Positions 7,927-15,833 of a DNA stretch of 27,587 nucleotides are shown here, piece by piece; position 1 is the stretch's first letter, and the number at the start of each line of letters is the position of its first letter. Under the pieces are notes generated by a model. That model saw only the letters and a program-made list of their open reading frames with translations, searched no databases and had not been told where the DNA came from. The position numbers were made by a program, and so were the translations under genes. Source of the stretch: Methanoregula sp. (GTDB lineage: Archaea; Halobacteriota; Methanomicrobia; Methanomicrobiales; Methanospirillaceae); assembly GCA_023228295.1 (NCBI GenBank), contig JALOBP010000036.1:1-27587 (forward strand). Reading direction: 5' to 3'.

Positions 7927-9441
7927 GTGAGTGCTTTATTTGTCAATAACCTGCGATTTTTAGATACCACGTTACGGGACGGGGAACAGACCCCGGGAGT
8001 ATCGTTAAACCCGGACCAGAAACTCGAAATTGCGACCAGACTTGCGGCCGCAGGTGTCGATATCATCGAAGCCGGTTCCGCTGCTGCATCTGATGGCGAG
8101 CGCGAGGCTATCCGCCTCATAGCCGGTGCCGGGCTTCCTGCCGAGATCTGCACGTACGTCCGGGCCCTGCACGGCGATATCGATTATGCTGCCGATCTCG
8201 GGGCAGACTCCGTCCACCTTGTCGTACCGGTCAGCGACCTGCACATTGCAAAGAAGATGCAGAAGACACGGGAACAGGTGGCAGCAATGGCATACGATGC
8301 CGTTGAGTATGCAAAAAGCCGGGGGCTCATCGTAGAACTCTCCGGAGAGGATGCATCGCGGGCCGATCAGCAGTTCCTGCAGGAGATCTTTTCTGAAGGT
8401 GTCCGGCGGGGGGCAGACCGGCTCTGCTTCTGCGACACGGTGGGGCTCCTGACACCCGAGAAGGTGGCAGAGTTCATCCCGCCGCTGGCCCGTATCGCCC
8501 CGCTCTCCATCCACTGCCACGACGACATCGGGTTTGCCCTGACCAACACGATGGCTGCACTGAAGAACGGAGCCTCGTGTGCCCATGTGACCGTGAACGG
8601 CCTTGGCGAGCGGGCAGGGAATACTCCTCTGGAGGAAGTGGTGATGGCGCTGGAGATCCTCTACGGGTATAAGACCGGGATCAAAACTGAGGAGATCTAT
8701 TCCCTCTCCTCACTTGTCGCCCGCCATACCGGCGTACCGCTGCCCATCAACAAGGCAGTGGTTGGCGAGATGGCCTTCACGCACGAGAGCGGCATCCATG
8801 CCCATGGCGTGATGCGGGAGCCATCCACCTACGAGTCTATTAAGCCGGAGATGGTGGGGAGAAAACGCCGGATCGTGCTCGGGAAGCACTCCGGCTCCGC
8901 ATCTGTTGAAGCAGCCCTGTCCGAGATGAACTACAAGGCTGACGATAACCAGCTTAAGGAGATCGTGAAACGGATCAAAAAGCTGGGCGACGAGGGCAAA
9001 CGCGTCACGGACGCTGACTTAATGGCGGTTGCCGATGCGGTCCTGGCTATCGAGTGCAAGCCGTTCATCAAGATGCGCCAGTTTACGGCAACAAGCGGCA
9101 GCCACATGATCCCGACCGCTTCGGTAACGCTGGTCGTGAACGGGGTGGAGATGACCGGGGCTGCGACCGGTGACGGACCTGTGGATGCCGCCATGCAGGT
9201 CCTGCGCAAGTGCGTCAGCGATGTTGCTGACATCCGGCTCGAAGAGTACCATGTCGACGCAATCCGGGGCGGAACAGACGCCCTTGTCGATGTGACAGTA
9301 AGGTTAAGTAAAGACGGGAAGATAATTACTTCACGCGGCGCCCGCACCGACATCATTATGGCAAGTGTCGAGGCGATGATCGCCGGCATGAACAGACTAC
9401 TGAGGGAAGAAAATGAAGACCGGGGCAAAAATCCTCGTTGA
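7927..9441 (+). CDS. leuA/cimA: 2-isopropylmalate synthase / (R)-citramalate synthase family enzyme
   Basis: The family condenses acetyl-CoA with 2-oxoisovalerate (LeuA, leucine) or pyruvate (CimA, the threonine-independent isoleucine route of methanogens). The 504-residue protein opens with FLDTTLRDGEQTPGV, giving the catalytic Arg17 and metal ligand Asp18. HCHDD near residues 196-200 supplies the other metal ligands, and VNGLGERAGNTPLEE follows in the TIM barrel. The C-terminal region, from about 390 onward, is the LeuA allosteric domain (GPVDAAMQVLRK, GGTDALVDVTV). The EAGSAAASDGEREAI segment resembles, from memory, the archaeal citramalate synthase of Methanocaldococcus, but I cannot separate LeuA from CimA by sequence. 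The start is GTG 7927 with SD GGTGA; an in-frame TGA at 7915 rules out upstream starts. It overlaps ilvB by 29 nt. Confidence 0.88.
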   Translation: MSALFVNNLRFLDTTLRDGEQTPGVSLNPDQKLEIATRLAAAGVDIIEAGSAAASDGEREAIRLIAGAGLPAEICTYVRALHGDIDYAADLGADSVHLVVPVSDLHIAKKMQKTREQVAAMAYDAVEYAKSRGLIVELSGEDASRADQQFLQEIFSEGVRRGADRLCFCDTVGLLTPEKVAEFIPPLARIAPLSIHCHDDIGFALTNTMAALKNGASCAHVTVNGLGERAGNTPLEEVVMALEILYGYKTGIKTEEIYSLSSLVARHTGVPLPINKAVVGEMAFTHESGIHAHGVMREPSTYESIKPEMVGRKRRIVLGKHSGSASVEAALSEMNYKADDNQLKEIVKRIKKLGDEGKRVTDADLMAVADAVLAIECKPFIKMRQFTATSGSHMIPTASVTLVVNGVEMTGAATGDGPVDAAMQVLRKCVSDVADIRLEEYHVDAIRGGTDALVDVTVRLSKDGKIITSRGARTDIIMASVEAMIAGMNRLLREENEDRGKNPR

Positions 9442-11086
9442 ATCACTGCAGCGCGAAGGGACCGAGATCATCTTCGGTTACCCGGGCGGTGTGGTGCTGC
9501 CGATCTATGATGAACTCTATGACTCGTCATTGCGGCACATTCTCGTACGGCACGAACAGGCAGCAGCGCATGCCGCAGACGGCTATGCACGGGCGAGCGG
9601 TCGTGTAGGTGTATGCCTCGCAACGTCGGGCCCCGGCGCATGTAACCTCGTAACCGGTATCGCAACCGCGTATATGGACTCGATTCCCATCGTCGCCCTT
9701 ACCGGGCAGGTCCCCACAAACCTGCTGGGAAACGACGCGTTCCAGGAATCGGATATCACCGGCATTACGATGCCGATAACCAAGCACAACTACCTTGTCA
9801 AGAATGCCGCCGACCTGGGAAGGACAATCCAGGAGGCGTTCTATATTGCCGGTACCGGCAGGCCGGGCCCGGTGCTTGTCGATATCCCCAAGGACGTGAG
9901 CACGAGTTCGGCAAAAGATGTCGCACTTCCCGAGAAGGTGACCCTGCGCGGGTACAACCCCACGTACCATGGCCACAAGCGGCAGATCGAGAAAGCCCTC
10001 CAGCTCATTACCGACGCAGAGAACCCGGTGATCTATGCCGGGGGGGGTGTCATCCTGTCGAATGCATCCGCTGAACTGGTTACCATCGCGACAGAACTCG
10101 GCATCCCGATAACGACGACCCTCATGGGCCTTGGGGCAATTCCCGGCGATCACCCGCTTAACCTAGGGATGCTGGGAATGCACGGGACTGAATACGCCAA
10201 CTTTGCGATTACTGAATGCGATCTCCTCTTTGCCATCGGCGTCCGGTTCGATGACCGGGTAACGGGCAAGACCGAGACCTTTGCGGCAAATGCAAAGATC
10301 ATCCACATTGATGTCGATCCGGCAGAGATCGGCAAGAACAAACATGTAGATGTCCCGATTGTTGGCGATGTGAAAGCTGTGCTTACGGATATGCTGACCT
10401 GTCTCAAAAAACAGGGAGGACATGATACCTGGATCAAGAAGATCAGGCACTGGAAGCAGCACCACCCGCTCAAGTGCCCGGACGACGGCCGGCTCCACCC
10501 GCAGTACATCATCCGGCAGATGAGCGAACTTTTGGGCGGCGATGCAATCATCGTCTCCGAAGTCGGCCAGAACCAGATGTGGACGGCCCAGCACTTCTGC
10601 TTCAAGAACCCCCGCACGTGGATCACGAGCGGCGGCCTTGGCACGATGGGCTATGGCCTTCCGGCAGCAATGGGCGCCCATTTCGCCCGGCCGGACCTTC
10701 CGGTCTTCGATGTAGCGGGCGATGGCAGCATCCAGATGAACATCCAGGAGTTCGGCACGATCGCTGCAGAGAATATCCCGGTCAAGATCGCGATCCTGAA
10801 CAACCGCTTCCTCGGCATGGTCCGGCAATGGCAGGAACTCTTCTATGACCGCAGGTACTCCTTTACGGAACTGCCACCGGTCGAGTTCGTGAAGATTGCA
10901 AACGCGTACGGTATCGAGGGCATTAAAGTTGAATCACCGGACGATGTGAAATCTGCCCTCCAGGCCTCGCTTGACTGCAATGGCCCGTTTGTCATTGACT
11001 TCCGGGTCGAACGGGAGGAGAACGTTTTCCCGATGGTCCCTGCCGGCTGTGCGATCAACGAAATGATCGGAGGGCACCCGCAATGA
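9413..11086 (+). CDS. ilvB: Acetolactate synthase large (catalytic) subunit
   Basis: This thiamine-diphosphate enzyme condenses two pyruvates, or pyruvate plus 2-oxobutyrate, in the first common step of valine, leucine and isoleucine synthesis. The 557-residue protein has FGYPGGVVLP (21-30) and the catalytic glutamate Glu48 within RHEQAAAHAADGYARASG. The central domain has the GRPGPVLVDIPKDV segment. The C-terminal ThDP motif runs from GDGS (436-439) to the NN pair at 463-464. The ATG at 9413 lies inside the upstream gene, with a purine-rich GAGGGAAG ribosome site. Its stop overlaps the ilvN start (ATGA). All expected motifs are present and the length is normal. Confidence 0.96.
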   Translation: MKTGAKILVESLQREGTEIIFGYPGGVVLPIYDELYDSSLRHILVRHEQAAAHAADGYARASGRVGVCLATSGPGACNLVTGIATAYMDSIPIVALTGQVPTNLLGNDAFQESDITGITMPITKHNYLVKNAADLGRTIQEAFYIAGTGRPGPVLVDIPKDVSTSSAKDVALPEKVTLRGYNPTYHGHKRQIEKALQLITDAENPVIYAGGGVILSNASAELVTIATELGIPITTTLMGLGAIPGDHPLNLGMLGMHGTEYANFAITECDLLFAIGVRFDDRVTGKTETFAANAKIIHIDVDPAEIGKNKHVDVPIVGDVKAVLTDMLTCLKKQGGHDTWIKKIRHWKQHHPLKCPDDGRLHPQYIIRQMSELLGGDAIIVSEVGQNQMWTAQHFCFKNPRTWITSGGLGTMGYGLPAAMGAHFARPDLPVFDVAGDGSIQMNIQEFGTIAAENIPVKIAILNNRFLGMVRQWQELFYDRRYSFTELPPVEFVKIANAYGIEGIKVESPDDVKSALQASLDCNGPFVIDFRVEREENVFPMVPAGCAINEMIGGHPQ

Positions 11087-11586
11087 AACCACACACGCTC
11101 TCTATCCTGGTGGAGAACAAGGCAGGGGTCTTGTCACGGGTCACGGGCCTCTTCTCCCGCCGCGGGTTCAATATCGAGAGTCTGGCTGTCGGCCCCTGTG
11201 AGGAGCCCGATATGAGCCGGATCACTATCGTTGCGATAGCCGACGATGAAAAAGTTGAGCAGATCATGAAGCAGCTCAACAAGCTCATCGATGTCATCAA
11301 GGTTTCGGACCTGACCGGCAACCCGCGGGTTGAGCGGGAACTGGCCCTTATCAAGGTGACAGCGGAAGTCGGAACCTCACGGGCCGAAATAATGCAGATC
11401 GCCGAGATCTTCCGTGCATCGATCGTTGATGTGAGCCCCAAGTCACTCATCCTGCAGGTGATCGGCGACACCGAAAAGATCGAGGCCATGGAGACACTCC
11501 TGCGCCAGTACGGGATCAAGGAATTTGTCCGGACCGGAACAGTCGGTATCCTTCGCGGTACAAAAGCACAACAGGGCAATAAGTAA
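11083..11586 (+). CDS. ilvN: Acetolactate synthase small (regulatory) subunit
   Basis: This 167-residue ACT-domain subunit activates IlvB and confers valine feedback sensitivity in characterised enzymes. The N-terminal ACT domain (about 1-78) starts HTLSILVENKAGVLSRVTGL and includes RRGFNIESLAVGP. The C-terminal domain has the typical RELALIKV segment near residues 86-93 and ends in the small-subunit consensus EFVRTGTVGILRG. It begins with a 4-nt ATGA overlap with ilvB, so synthesis of the two subunits is probably coupled. It is the last gene of the operon; ilvC and other pathway genes are not in this window. Confidence 0.95.
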   Translation: MKPHTLSILVENKAGVLSRVTGLFSRRGFNIESLAVGPCEEPDMSRITIVAIADDEKVEQIMKQLNKLIDVIKVSDLTGNPRVERELALIKVTAEVGTSRAEIMQIAEIFRASIVDVSPKSLILQVIGDTEKIEAMETLLRQYGIKEFVRTGTVGILRGTKAQQGNK

Positions 11587-11602
11587 CAGGCCCCTTTTTT
11601 AT
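11587..11602 (+). terminator. Oligo-T terminator of the leu/ilv operon
   Basis: GGCCCC followed by six T residues (11595-11600) lies directly after the ilvN stop. There is no clear hairpin. The following 235 bases to the next gene hold AT-rich promoter sequence only. Confidence 0.45.
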
Positions 11603-11775
11603 CCTGACAGATTCGTTAAGATCCGGGAATAACATTTTTCATAGTAATATCGTACGACCGGATTACAGCGAATATAAATAATCATCCCTGGGGAGAACAA
11701 CTGTTTACGGGGTGAACAGGACCCGATAGGTTTTTTTATACATCCATGGTTTGATCGCCGGGGACATCAATAAGA

Positions 11776-11792
11776 ATACAAATTGTATATGA
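11776..11792 (+). promoter_or_regulatory. Promoter of the FilR1 regulator with overlapping dyad
   Basis: ATACAA-A-TTGTAT (11776-11788) is a perfect 6-1-6 inverted repeat, and its right half forms part of the TATA sequence TGTATATGA (11785-11793). Transcription would start near 11814, giving a 25-nt leader that contains purine-rich AAGGAG (11819-11824) and AAGGAT (11828-11833) sites before ATG 11839. The geometry suits autorepression by the downstream winged-helix protein; this is inferred. Confidence 0.5.
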
Positions 11793-11838
11793 TAGATTGA
11801 TAACCCACATCACCCATAAGGAGAAGTAAGGATAGCAC

Positions 11839-12630
11839 ATGCCAGATCTCCTCAATATCGTAACCACATCAGAAAAACGAAAGAAGCTTCTCCTCCTTTT
11901 GCAGAATGGTCCCTGCACATGGGAGGAAATTAAAACCAGCCTGAATGTGACTGCATCGGGCATGCTCCCCCAGATACGGATCCTTGAAGATAAGGGGCTG
12001 GTCATAAAAGAGGCCAAGACATATTCGCTGACCGACATAGGATTTCTGGTTGCTTATCATCTCAAACCATTCGACCAGACCCTCACCGTACTCGAACAAC
12101 AGAAAAAATTCTGGCAGGAGCATGATATCGAGGCGCTCCCCAAAGATCTTCTTATCCGGATTGGCGATCTGAAAAATGCCCACATCATCGAATCCAGTGT
12201 TGAGGAAAGTTTTGAACCCCACAACCAGTTTCTTGAAATGATCCTTCATTCAGAAAAGGTTGCCGGGATCTCGCCCATCGTACATCCGGTGTACCCGAAA
12301 TTTTTCCTTGGTCTTGCAAAGGATGGGCGCAATGTGCAGCTGATACTCACCAGGAACGCGTACAACAAAATCAAAAAGGAGTACTTTACCATGCTCCTCG
12401 ATGGGCTCAGGTTCAGGAATGCACATCTCTGGATCTGCGATGAGGATGCACGGTTCGCGTTCATTGTCACGGACAAATATTTCTCCATGGGACTGTTTTT
12501 GAAAAATGGGATCTTCGACTCCAAGCGTGACATCGTGAGCAGCGATCCATCAGCGATAACCTGGGGTGAGGATCTCTTCGCACATTACCTTGCATGCTCC
12601 CACCCGGTCAATACGGAAGGATCCTACTGA
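11839..12630 (+). CDS. Winged-helix transcriptional regulator with FilR1 (DUF1724) domain
   Basis: The 263-residue cytosolic protein has an N-terminal winged helix (about residues 10-75; KRKKLLLLLQNGPCTWEEIK and LNVTASGMLPQIRILEDKGL are the recognition part) followed by a FilR1-type domain (about 130-255) as found in methanogen regulators related to the filament-induction regulator FilR1. The segment FFLGLAKDGRNVQLILT and the ending FSMGLFLKNGIFDSKRDIVSSDPSAITWGEDLF fit this domain class. The domain is thought to sense a ligand, but the ligand here is unknown. The gene converges on and overlaps the prenyltransferase gene by 23 bp (12608-12630), an arrangement that could produce mutual interference. 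A dyad over its own TATA box suggests autoregulation. Confidence 0.8.
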   Translation: MPDLLNIVTTSEKRKKLLLLLQNGPCTWEEIKTSLNVTASGMLPQIRILEDKGLVIKEAKTYSLTDIGFLVAYHLKPFDQTLTVLEQQKKFWQEHDIEALPKDLLIRIGDLKNAHIIESSVEESFEPHNQFLEMILHSEKVAGISPIVHPVYPKFFLGLAKDGRNVQLILTRNAYNKIKKEYFTMLLDGLRFRNAHLWICDEDARFAFIVTDKYFSMGLFLKNGIFDSKRDIVSSDPSAITWGEDLFAHYLACSHPVNTEGSY

Positions 12631-13456
12631 GGACAACAAGCACCATTGGTTCGTAATTTATAGCAAGGATCCGGAATTTCCGTGCAATCCATGATGATGC
12701 TCCCTCAAATGCCGGAGAATACCAGAATATCACGAGGATGCTTGCTGAAAAACTGTAAGCAAGAAACACAAACCAAGGGATAAGCAGCCCGCCGGCCATT
12801 GCAGCAAAAAGAAGGGCATGCTGGACCAGGCAGACAGTCATGAGTACGTATCGCAGTCGTTGTTCCCCAAATACGACCGGAAGTGTACGTATCCCTGCAG
12901 CAAGGTCGCCTTCCACATCCTTGAGATCAAAGATTGTTGAGTTGATGAAGAGTTTCATCCCAAAATACAACCCGATGACAATCGCAGCACCGTACTGGCC
13001 GGTTCCTGCGATGATGAGGCCGATTGTCCCTCCCCAGGTAATGCCGATGACAAGGTTCTTGATCCCGCAACTTCCTTTCAGTTTAATTATCCGGTTTCCA
13101 AGGGGAATCCCTTTCGAATAGAGGATCCCGACAATAAACGGGAAAATTGGTGGCGAGATAAGACTGGATGCAAAGAAGATCCCCGTCCCGAATACCGCGC
13201 AGGCACCGCTTGCGAGGAGACCTGTTTTTTTATGGGCTCCGACAAATTCCGGGTGATTGACAGAATCCTCCTTGTTTTCCAGTGACCGATCGAGCGTGTA
13301 GGTTGCATAAATGATCAGGCTTGCTGCAAAAACAAGGAAAAGGTCAGGTGCAATGCCGGCAAGAAGGAACGCGAGATAGAGACGCAGTCCTCCGGAGAAT
13401 CCGACAAGGGTTGCCGAGTTCAGGAGCCGAATCGTGGGTATAACAGTGTGTGACAC
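12608..13456 (-). CDS. UbiA family prenyltransferase (integral membrane)
   Basis: The 282-residue protein is strongly hydrophobic, with about seven or eight membrane segments. UbiA enzymes transfer a prenyl chain to an acceptor. The second aspartate motif is well preserved as IFDLKDVEGD (Asp177, Asp180, Asp184) followed by AAGIRTLPVVFG. The first motif is a variant, YTLDRSLENKED (Asp56 to Asp64), lacking the usual leading Asn; this YTLDR form occurs in a UbiA subgroup of unclear substrate. The acceptor could be a quinone, porphyrin or lipid precursor; nothing adjacent decides this. The start is GTG 13456; a TATA-like TTAAAATATT at 13481-13490 lies about 29 nt upstream, so the mRNA is probably leaderless. 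Confidence 0.82.
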   Translation of the reverse strand: MSHTVIPTIRLLNSATLVGFSGGLRLYLAFLLAGIAPDLFLVFAASLIIYATYTLDRSLENKEDSVNHPEFVGAHKKTGLLASGACAVFGTGIFFASSLISPPIFPFIVGILYSKGIPLGNRIIKLKGSCGIKNLVIGITWGGTIGLIIAGTGQYGAAIVIGLYFGMKLFINSTIFDLKDVEGDLAAGIRTLPVVFGEQRLRYVLMTVCLVQHALLFAAMAGGLLIPWFVFLAYSFSASILVIFWYSPAFEGASSWIARKFRILAINYEPMVLVVLSRILPY

Positions 13457-13480
13457 GAAAGAAAAACGCGCCTACAATGA

Positions 13481-13490
13481 AATATTTTAA
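13481..13490 (-). promoter_or_regulatory. TATA box of the UbiA-family gene
   Basis: Read on the minus strand this is TTAAAATATT, centred about 29 nt before the GTG at 13456. This spacing implies transcription starting at or next to the start codon. It borders the ATTAAAAAATT array at 13497-13543. Confidence 0.4.
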
Positions 13491-13496
13491 TTGTAA

Positions 13497-13543
13497 TAAA
13501 AAATTTTAATGGCATTAAAAAATTCTTGTTTCTTAAAAAAAAT
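13497..13543. promoter_or_regulatory. ATTAAAAAATT array, locus 1
   Basis: Three related elements, TAAAAAATT (13497-13505), ATTAAAAAATT (13514-13524) and CTTAAAAAAAAT (13532-13542), are spaced 18-19 bp. The same element in pairs with the same spacing stands before the paralogous genes at 15381 and 21406. Here it lies between the divergent UbiA-type gene and the plus-strand unit at 13617-14487, so it could serve either. A TATA-like AAAAATATA at 13571-13579 follows. Confidence 0.5.
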
Positions 13544-13616
13544 GGATGAACCAATTTTTTATTCATAGGTAAAAATATAGTTTTACATCTCATCTTATCC
13601 GGATTGATGATAAACT

Positions 13617-13844
13617 ATGGGTATCCTCCGGGACCTGCCCATTGTTTATGATCATGAAACAGCCACACTCCAAAACTGTTTCATTCCCAACCACCGAAGG
13701 GCGATAACCACGACCGGTTATCCGGGGGTTAACCAGGAAGACTCTGGCATCACATCCACAAGAAATCCTGGAAAAGCCCCCTCCCGAACCCTTCATTCCG
13801 TCTATCTGGAAAGTGACGGAGGTTTCCATTCTGCACAATGGTGA
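13617..13844 (+). CDS. Doubtful small ORF ahead of the 13849 gene
   Basis: This is a 75-residue open frame with an ATG 40 nt after a TATA-like sequence (13571-13579). Its stop (13842-13844) overlaps the SD and lies 4 nt before the ATG at 13849, as in translational coupling. The peptide has no recognisable domain, signal or compositional bias, and two other frames here are also partly open, so it may just be leader sequence. Confidence 0.25.
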   Translation: MGILRDLPIVYDHETATLQNCFIPNHRRAITTTGYPGVNQEDSGITSTRNPGKAPSRTLHSVYLESDGGFHSAQW

Positions 13845-13848
13845 TAAT

Positions 13849-14487
13849 ATGAGTACTGGAACTCTGAATATCTGGCTGAGATTCGAGGACTGCAGCCTCA
13901 TCCAGGACTGCTGGATGACCGACCTCGTGATAAAGACATGTACCGGAAAGTATCTCGTGGACAACTACCCGCAAATCCTTGTGGATCTGCAAAAACGGTA
14001 TCCCGATCTCAAGGTTCATGAGGAGATCAATTACGAGCATCATAACAGGATCCGTTTTGGAGGGGAGCAAACCGGGTACGGGCCGGGTCCAAAACAGAAG
14101 AAACTGAACCCGCATTTCGAAGTAAATGTCCCGCCAGGATGCTATATTATCTGGACCCGTATCTGTCATGGCGCTAATGAAGAGACAAATAAAGTCCTCG
14201 TTACTGTCAATTGCGGACAGGAAGTATGTGTCAACCTGATGCTGAATTCAACCAAAACCTGCGCAAGGGAATTCCTCTTCCCAGCACTTGCCAGGGCGCG
14301 GGAGTTAAAGATTAATGATGATGATCTGAAAGTCGTTGCCCGTGTTGTGGCAAAAGTTGCGGATATCGAGCCGGAAAAACTTAAAATGTCTGTTAAAAAC
14401 CGGCTCAACGAAATCGCAATGGTTAAGGCCGATTCTGTCCTGATTTTCAACAAAGATGCAATCAACGTTATCGCCAAAATAAAATAA
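13849..14487 (+). CDS. Hypothetical protein, possible beta-sandwich plus helical C-terminus
   Basis: The protein is 212 residues from ATG 13849; GTG 13813 would give 224. I do not recognise the family. It has no signal peptide or membrane segment. The first 140 residues are rich in beta-prone segments (LNIWLRFEDCSLIQDCW, HFEVNVPPGCYIIWTRICHG, NKVLVTVNCGQEVCVNLML) with six or seven Cys residues, and the last 70 are charged and helical (ELKINDDDLKVVARVVAKVAD). The Cys content is unusual for a cytosolic protein and could reflect metal binding; this is inference. GGTGAT at 13840-13845 is an SD-like site with rather short spacing to 13849. The upstream promoter region carries the ATTAAAAAATT array, shared with the 15381 and 21406 genes. 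Confidence 0.7.
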   Translation: MSTGTLNIWLRFEDCSLIQDCWMTDLVIKTCTGKYLVDNYPQILVDLQKRYPDLKVHEEINYEHHNRIRFGGEQTGYGPGPKQKKLNPHFEVNVPPGCYIIWTRICHGANEETNKVLVTVNCGQEVCVNLMLNSTKTCAREFLFPALARARELKINDDDLKVVARVVAKVADIEPEKLKMSVKNRLNEIAMVKADSVLIFNKDAINVIAKIK

Positions 14488-14494
14488 TTTTTTT
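14488..14494 (+). terminator. Oligo-T terminator after the 13849 gene
   Basis: Seven T residues immediately follow the TAA stop at 14485-14487. This fits archaeal oligo-T termination. The same AT stretch could instead act as a TATA element for the doubtful small ORF at 14518. Confidence 0.4.
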
Positions 14495-14517
14495 ACACTT
14501 TTTCATCTATTACATCC

Positions 14518-14673
14518 ATGACCGCCACCGTACCTTTATCGGGCTGTATGAATATCCGCGATATGCTGAAGGCGGGACGAGTATTATGTACCGTTCCGGG
14601 AAATCCTGTCACAACGGACCCCGCGGGATCCTCTTCAAATAAAAGGCCAGGGATGGAGGGGAATCGTATTTAA
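14518..14673 (+). CDS. Doubtful small ORF (51 residues)
   Basis: An open frame begins at ATG 14518 with a second in-frame ATG at 14548. The peptide contains MNIRDMLKAGRVLCTVPGNP and then a Pro/Ser/Gly-rich end. An AT-rich stretch 24 nt upstream could allow a leaderless transcript. There is no known domain and no SD, so it may be fortuitous. Confidence 0.22.
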   Translation: MTATVPLSGCMNIRDMLKAGRVLCTVPGNPVTTDPAGSSSNKRPGMEGNRI

Positions 14674-15295
14674 ATCCGTTTTCTTTTTTAATTTTTTTCA
14701 TTACAATATTCAATTTTCCGGATCCGCTCGACTGAAGTAATCCAGGTCTGTTTAGCCACCTCGGTATCTTTCCACAGTACATGGTTAAAGAGGCCATGGC
14801 ATATGGAATACTTCGACCGGATCATCTTCATCTGCGACGGGGTTCTGGAGGTAATGAGAATTGAGATGGAAGGAAAACATAACAGGCCCCCGTCACAGGG
14901 AACTGCTTAAAACCCGCACGGTTGTCCGGCCTCTGTAAGTCCGTATGGGGGCCGGAGTATTCGTTCTTCATGTAAGGTGCGACAGGTCCAGAACGCCATG
15001 CCCGGTGAGACAACCTGGTTTTCCTACATGAACCCGGCAGGATTACATGAGTCAATTTCCAATGTTTTTGCCTACTCATATATGACAATGCACACATGAG
15101 GAAAATTTTCAGGAATTTATTAAAAAGCATATCCTGGCGATTGTCCATGGGGATGATATTCCGGAAATGCCGCATGCTGATATCCTGCCCCGAACCGGCA
15201 GAGAAAACCGGATCGTTTTCACCCGCATGCCGTGGGGGAAGATGGCCGGATGAAGGACTCAGGGAGACACCGGAGACGGGCATAAACTAGGGAAT
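14674..15295. other. Long intergenic stretch without a convincing gene
   Basis: About 620 bases. A minus-strand open frame (14828-15283) and a plus-strand one (15096-15290) are present but have no recognisable sequence or start signals. A plus-strand frame is open from about 14690 to 14909 and contains MEYFDRIIFICDGVLEVM (ATG 14803) without an initiation site upstream, possibly a gene remnant. From 14920 to 15032 there are nested and crossing complementary segments that could form a structured RNA. A TATA-like CATATATG is at 15077-15084. Confidence 0.4.
14920..15032 (+). ncRNA. Candidate structured RNA element
   Basis: Three complementary pairs occur within 113 nt: GGTTGTC (14920-14926) with GACAACC (15009-15015), CCGGCC (14926-14931) with GGCCGG (14950-14955), and TTCATGTA (14967-14974) with TACATGAA (15025-15032). 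The second is nested in the first. The third crosses the first, giving either a pseudoknot or two exclusive folds. No known RNA family is recognised and such pairings can arise by chance. Confidence 0.2.
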
Positions 15296-15308
15296 TTGTT
15301 TTAATGGT

Positions 15309-15360
15309 GTTAAAAAATTTTACAGCGTTAAAAAATTCCTGATGAATAACAACAAATAAA
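15309..15360 (+). promoter_or_regulatory. ATTAAAAAATT-type array and TATA box, locus 2
   Basis: GTTAAAAAATT occurs at 15309-15319 and 15327-15337, 18 bp apart. A TATA box, AACAAATAAA (15351-15360), follows about 15 bp later, centred 24-25 nt before ATG 15381. That spacing predicts a leaderless transcript, although a GGTGA at 15364-15368 could also act as SD. The layout and an identical 17-mer across the start codon (15374-15390) are shared with the promoter at 21333-21386. Confidence 0.6.
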
Positions 15361-15380
15361 CCAGGTGAGAATGTCACTGT

Positions 15381-15827
15381 ATGTCATCGGCAGCAGAGAT
15401 CAATGGCATATGGATTACAAACAAAAACATGCCGGTTGACCAGTGCGATATGCTTGTACGGTCATCAGACAGGAAAAAGAACGCACTGCCGGAATTTTCA
15501 CTTTATAAAAATGAAACTTCCAAAATTGTCTGCCGGGTAACCGGAAAAGAGAAAGGACGCAGGATTTTTTTCAGGGCCACCCTGTACAAGATCGCCCATG
15601 CCACAAGTCTCCTTGACCTTGGCGAGACAGGCTCGATCGACATAATGTCAGAGAACAAGGACATTCCAATCCACGTGACATGGAACTGGCCAAAGGCAGC
15701 AGGCTGGAATGAACCCGGCGAATATCACGTGAAGATTGCACTCGGGACGAGCGAGGGCCCGGATCTCAAAAGACCTCCCCGTTGGGACCTGCCGGTCCTC
15801 TTTGCATTCGAGGTTGTGAATTTTTAA
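15381..15827 (+). CDS. Hypothetical protein, 148-residue paralogous family, member 1
   Basis: The function is unknown. The protein is about 40% identical by hand count, without gaps, to the 148-residue product at 21406-21852. Shared landmarks are the start MSS.A.INGIWI, VTG...GRRI near residues 54-62, IDI near 85-87, WPKA...W near 102-109, PGEY.VK..LG near 111-121, and the ending EVVN. It has no signal peptide or membrane segment, and the alternating pattern suggests an all-beta fold. Here it is a single gene ending at a convergent terminator, whereas its paralogue heads a three-gene operon. The start is chosen by conservation across both copies and the TATA spacing. Confidence 0.8.
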   Translation: MSSAAEINGIWITNKNMPVDQCDMLVRSSDRKKNALPEFSLYKNETSKIVCRVTGKEKGRRIFFRATLYKIAHATSLLDLGETGSIDIMSENKDIPIHVTWNWPKAAGWNEPGEYHVKIALGTSEGPDLKRPPRWDLPVLFAFEVVNF

Positions 15828-15833
15828 AAAAAC

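Noticed and set aside
13497..13543. A regularly spaced repeat that might be a tiny CRISPR remnant.
   Set aside because: The units are only about 11 bp, AT-rich and adjacent to TATA boxes, with spacing of 18-19 bp. This fits a promoter motif, not a CRISPR array.
14828..15283. A 151-residue minus-strand open frame.
   Set aside because: No promoter, ribosome site, domain or protein-like composition; it overlaps other equally long empty frames.
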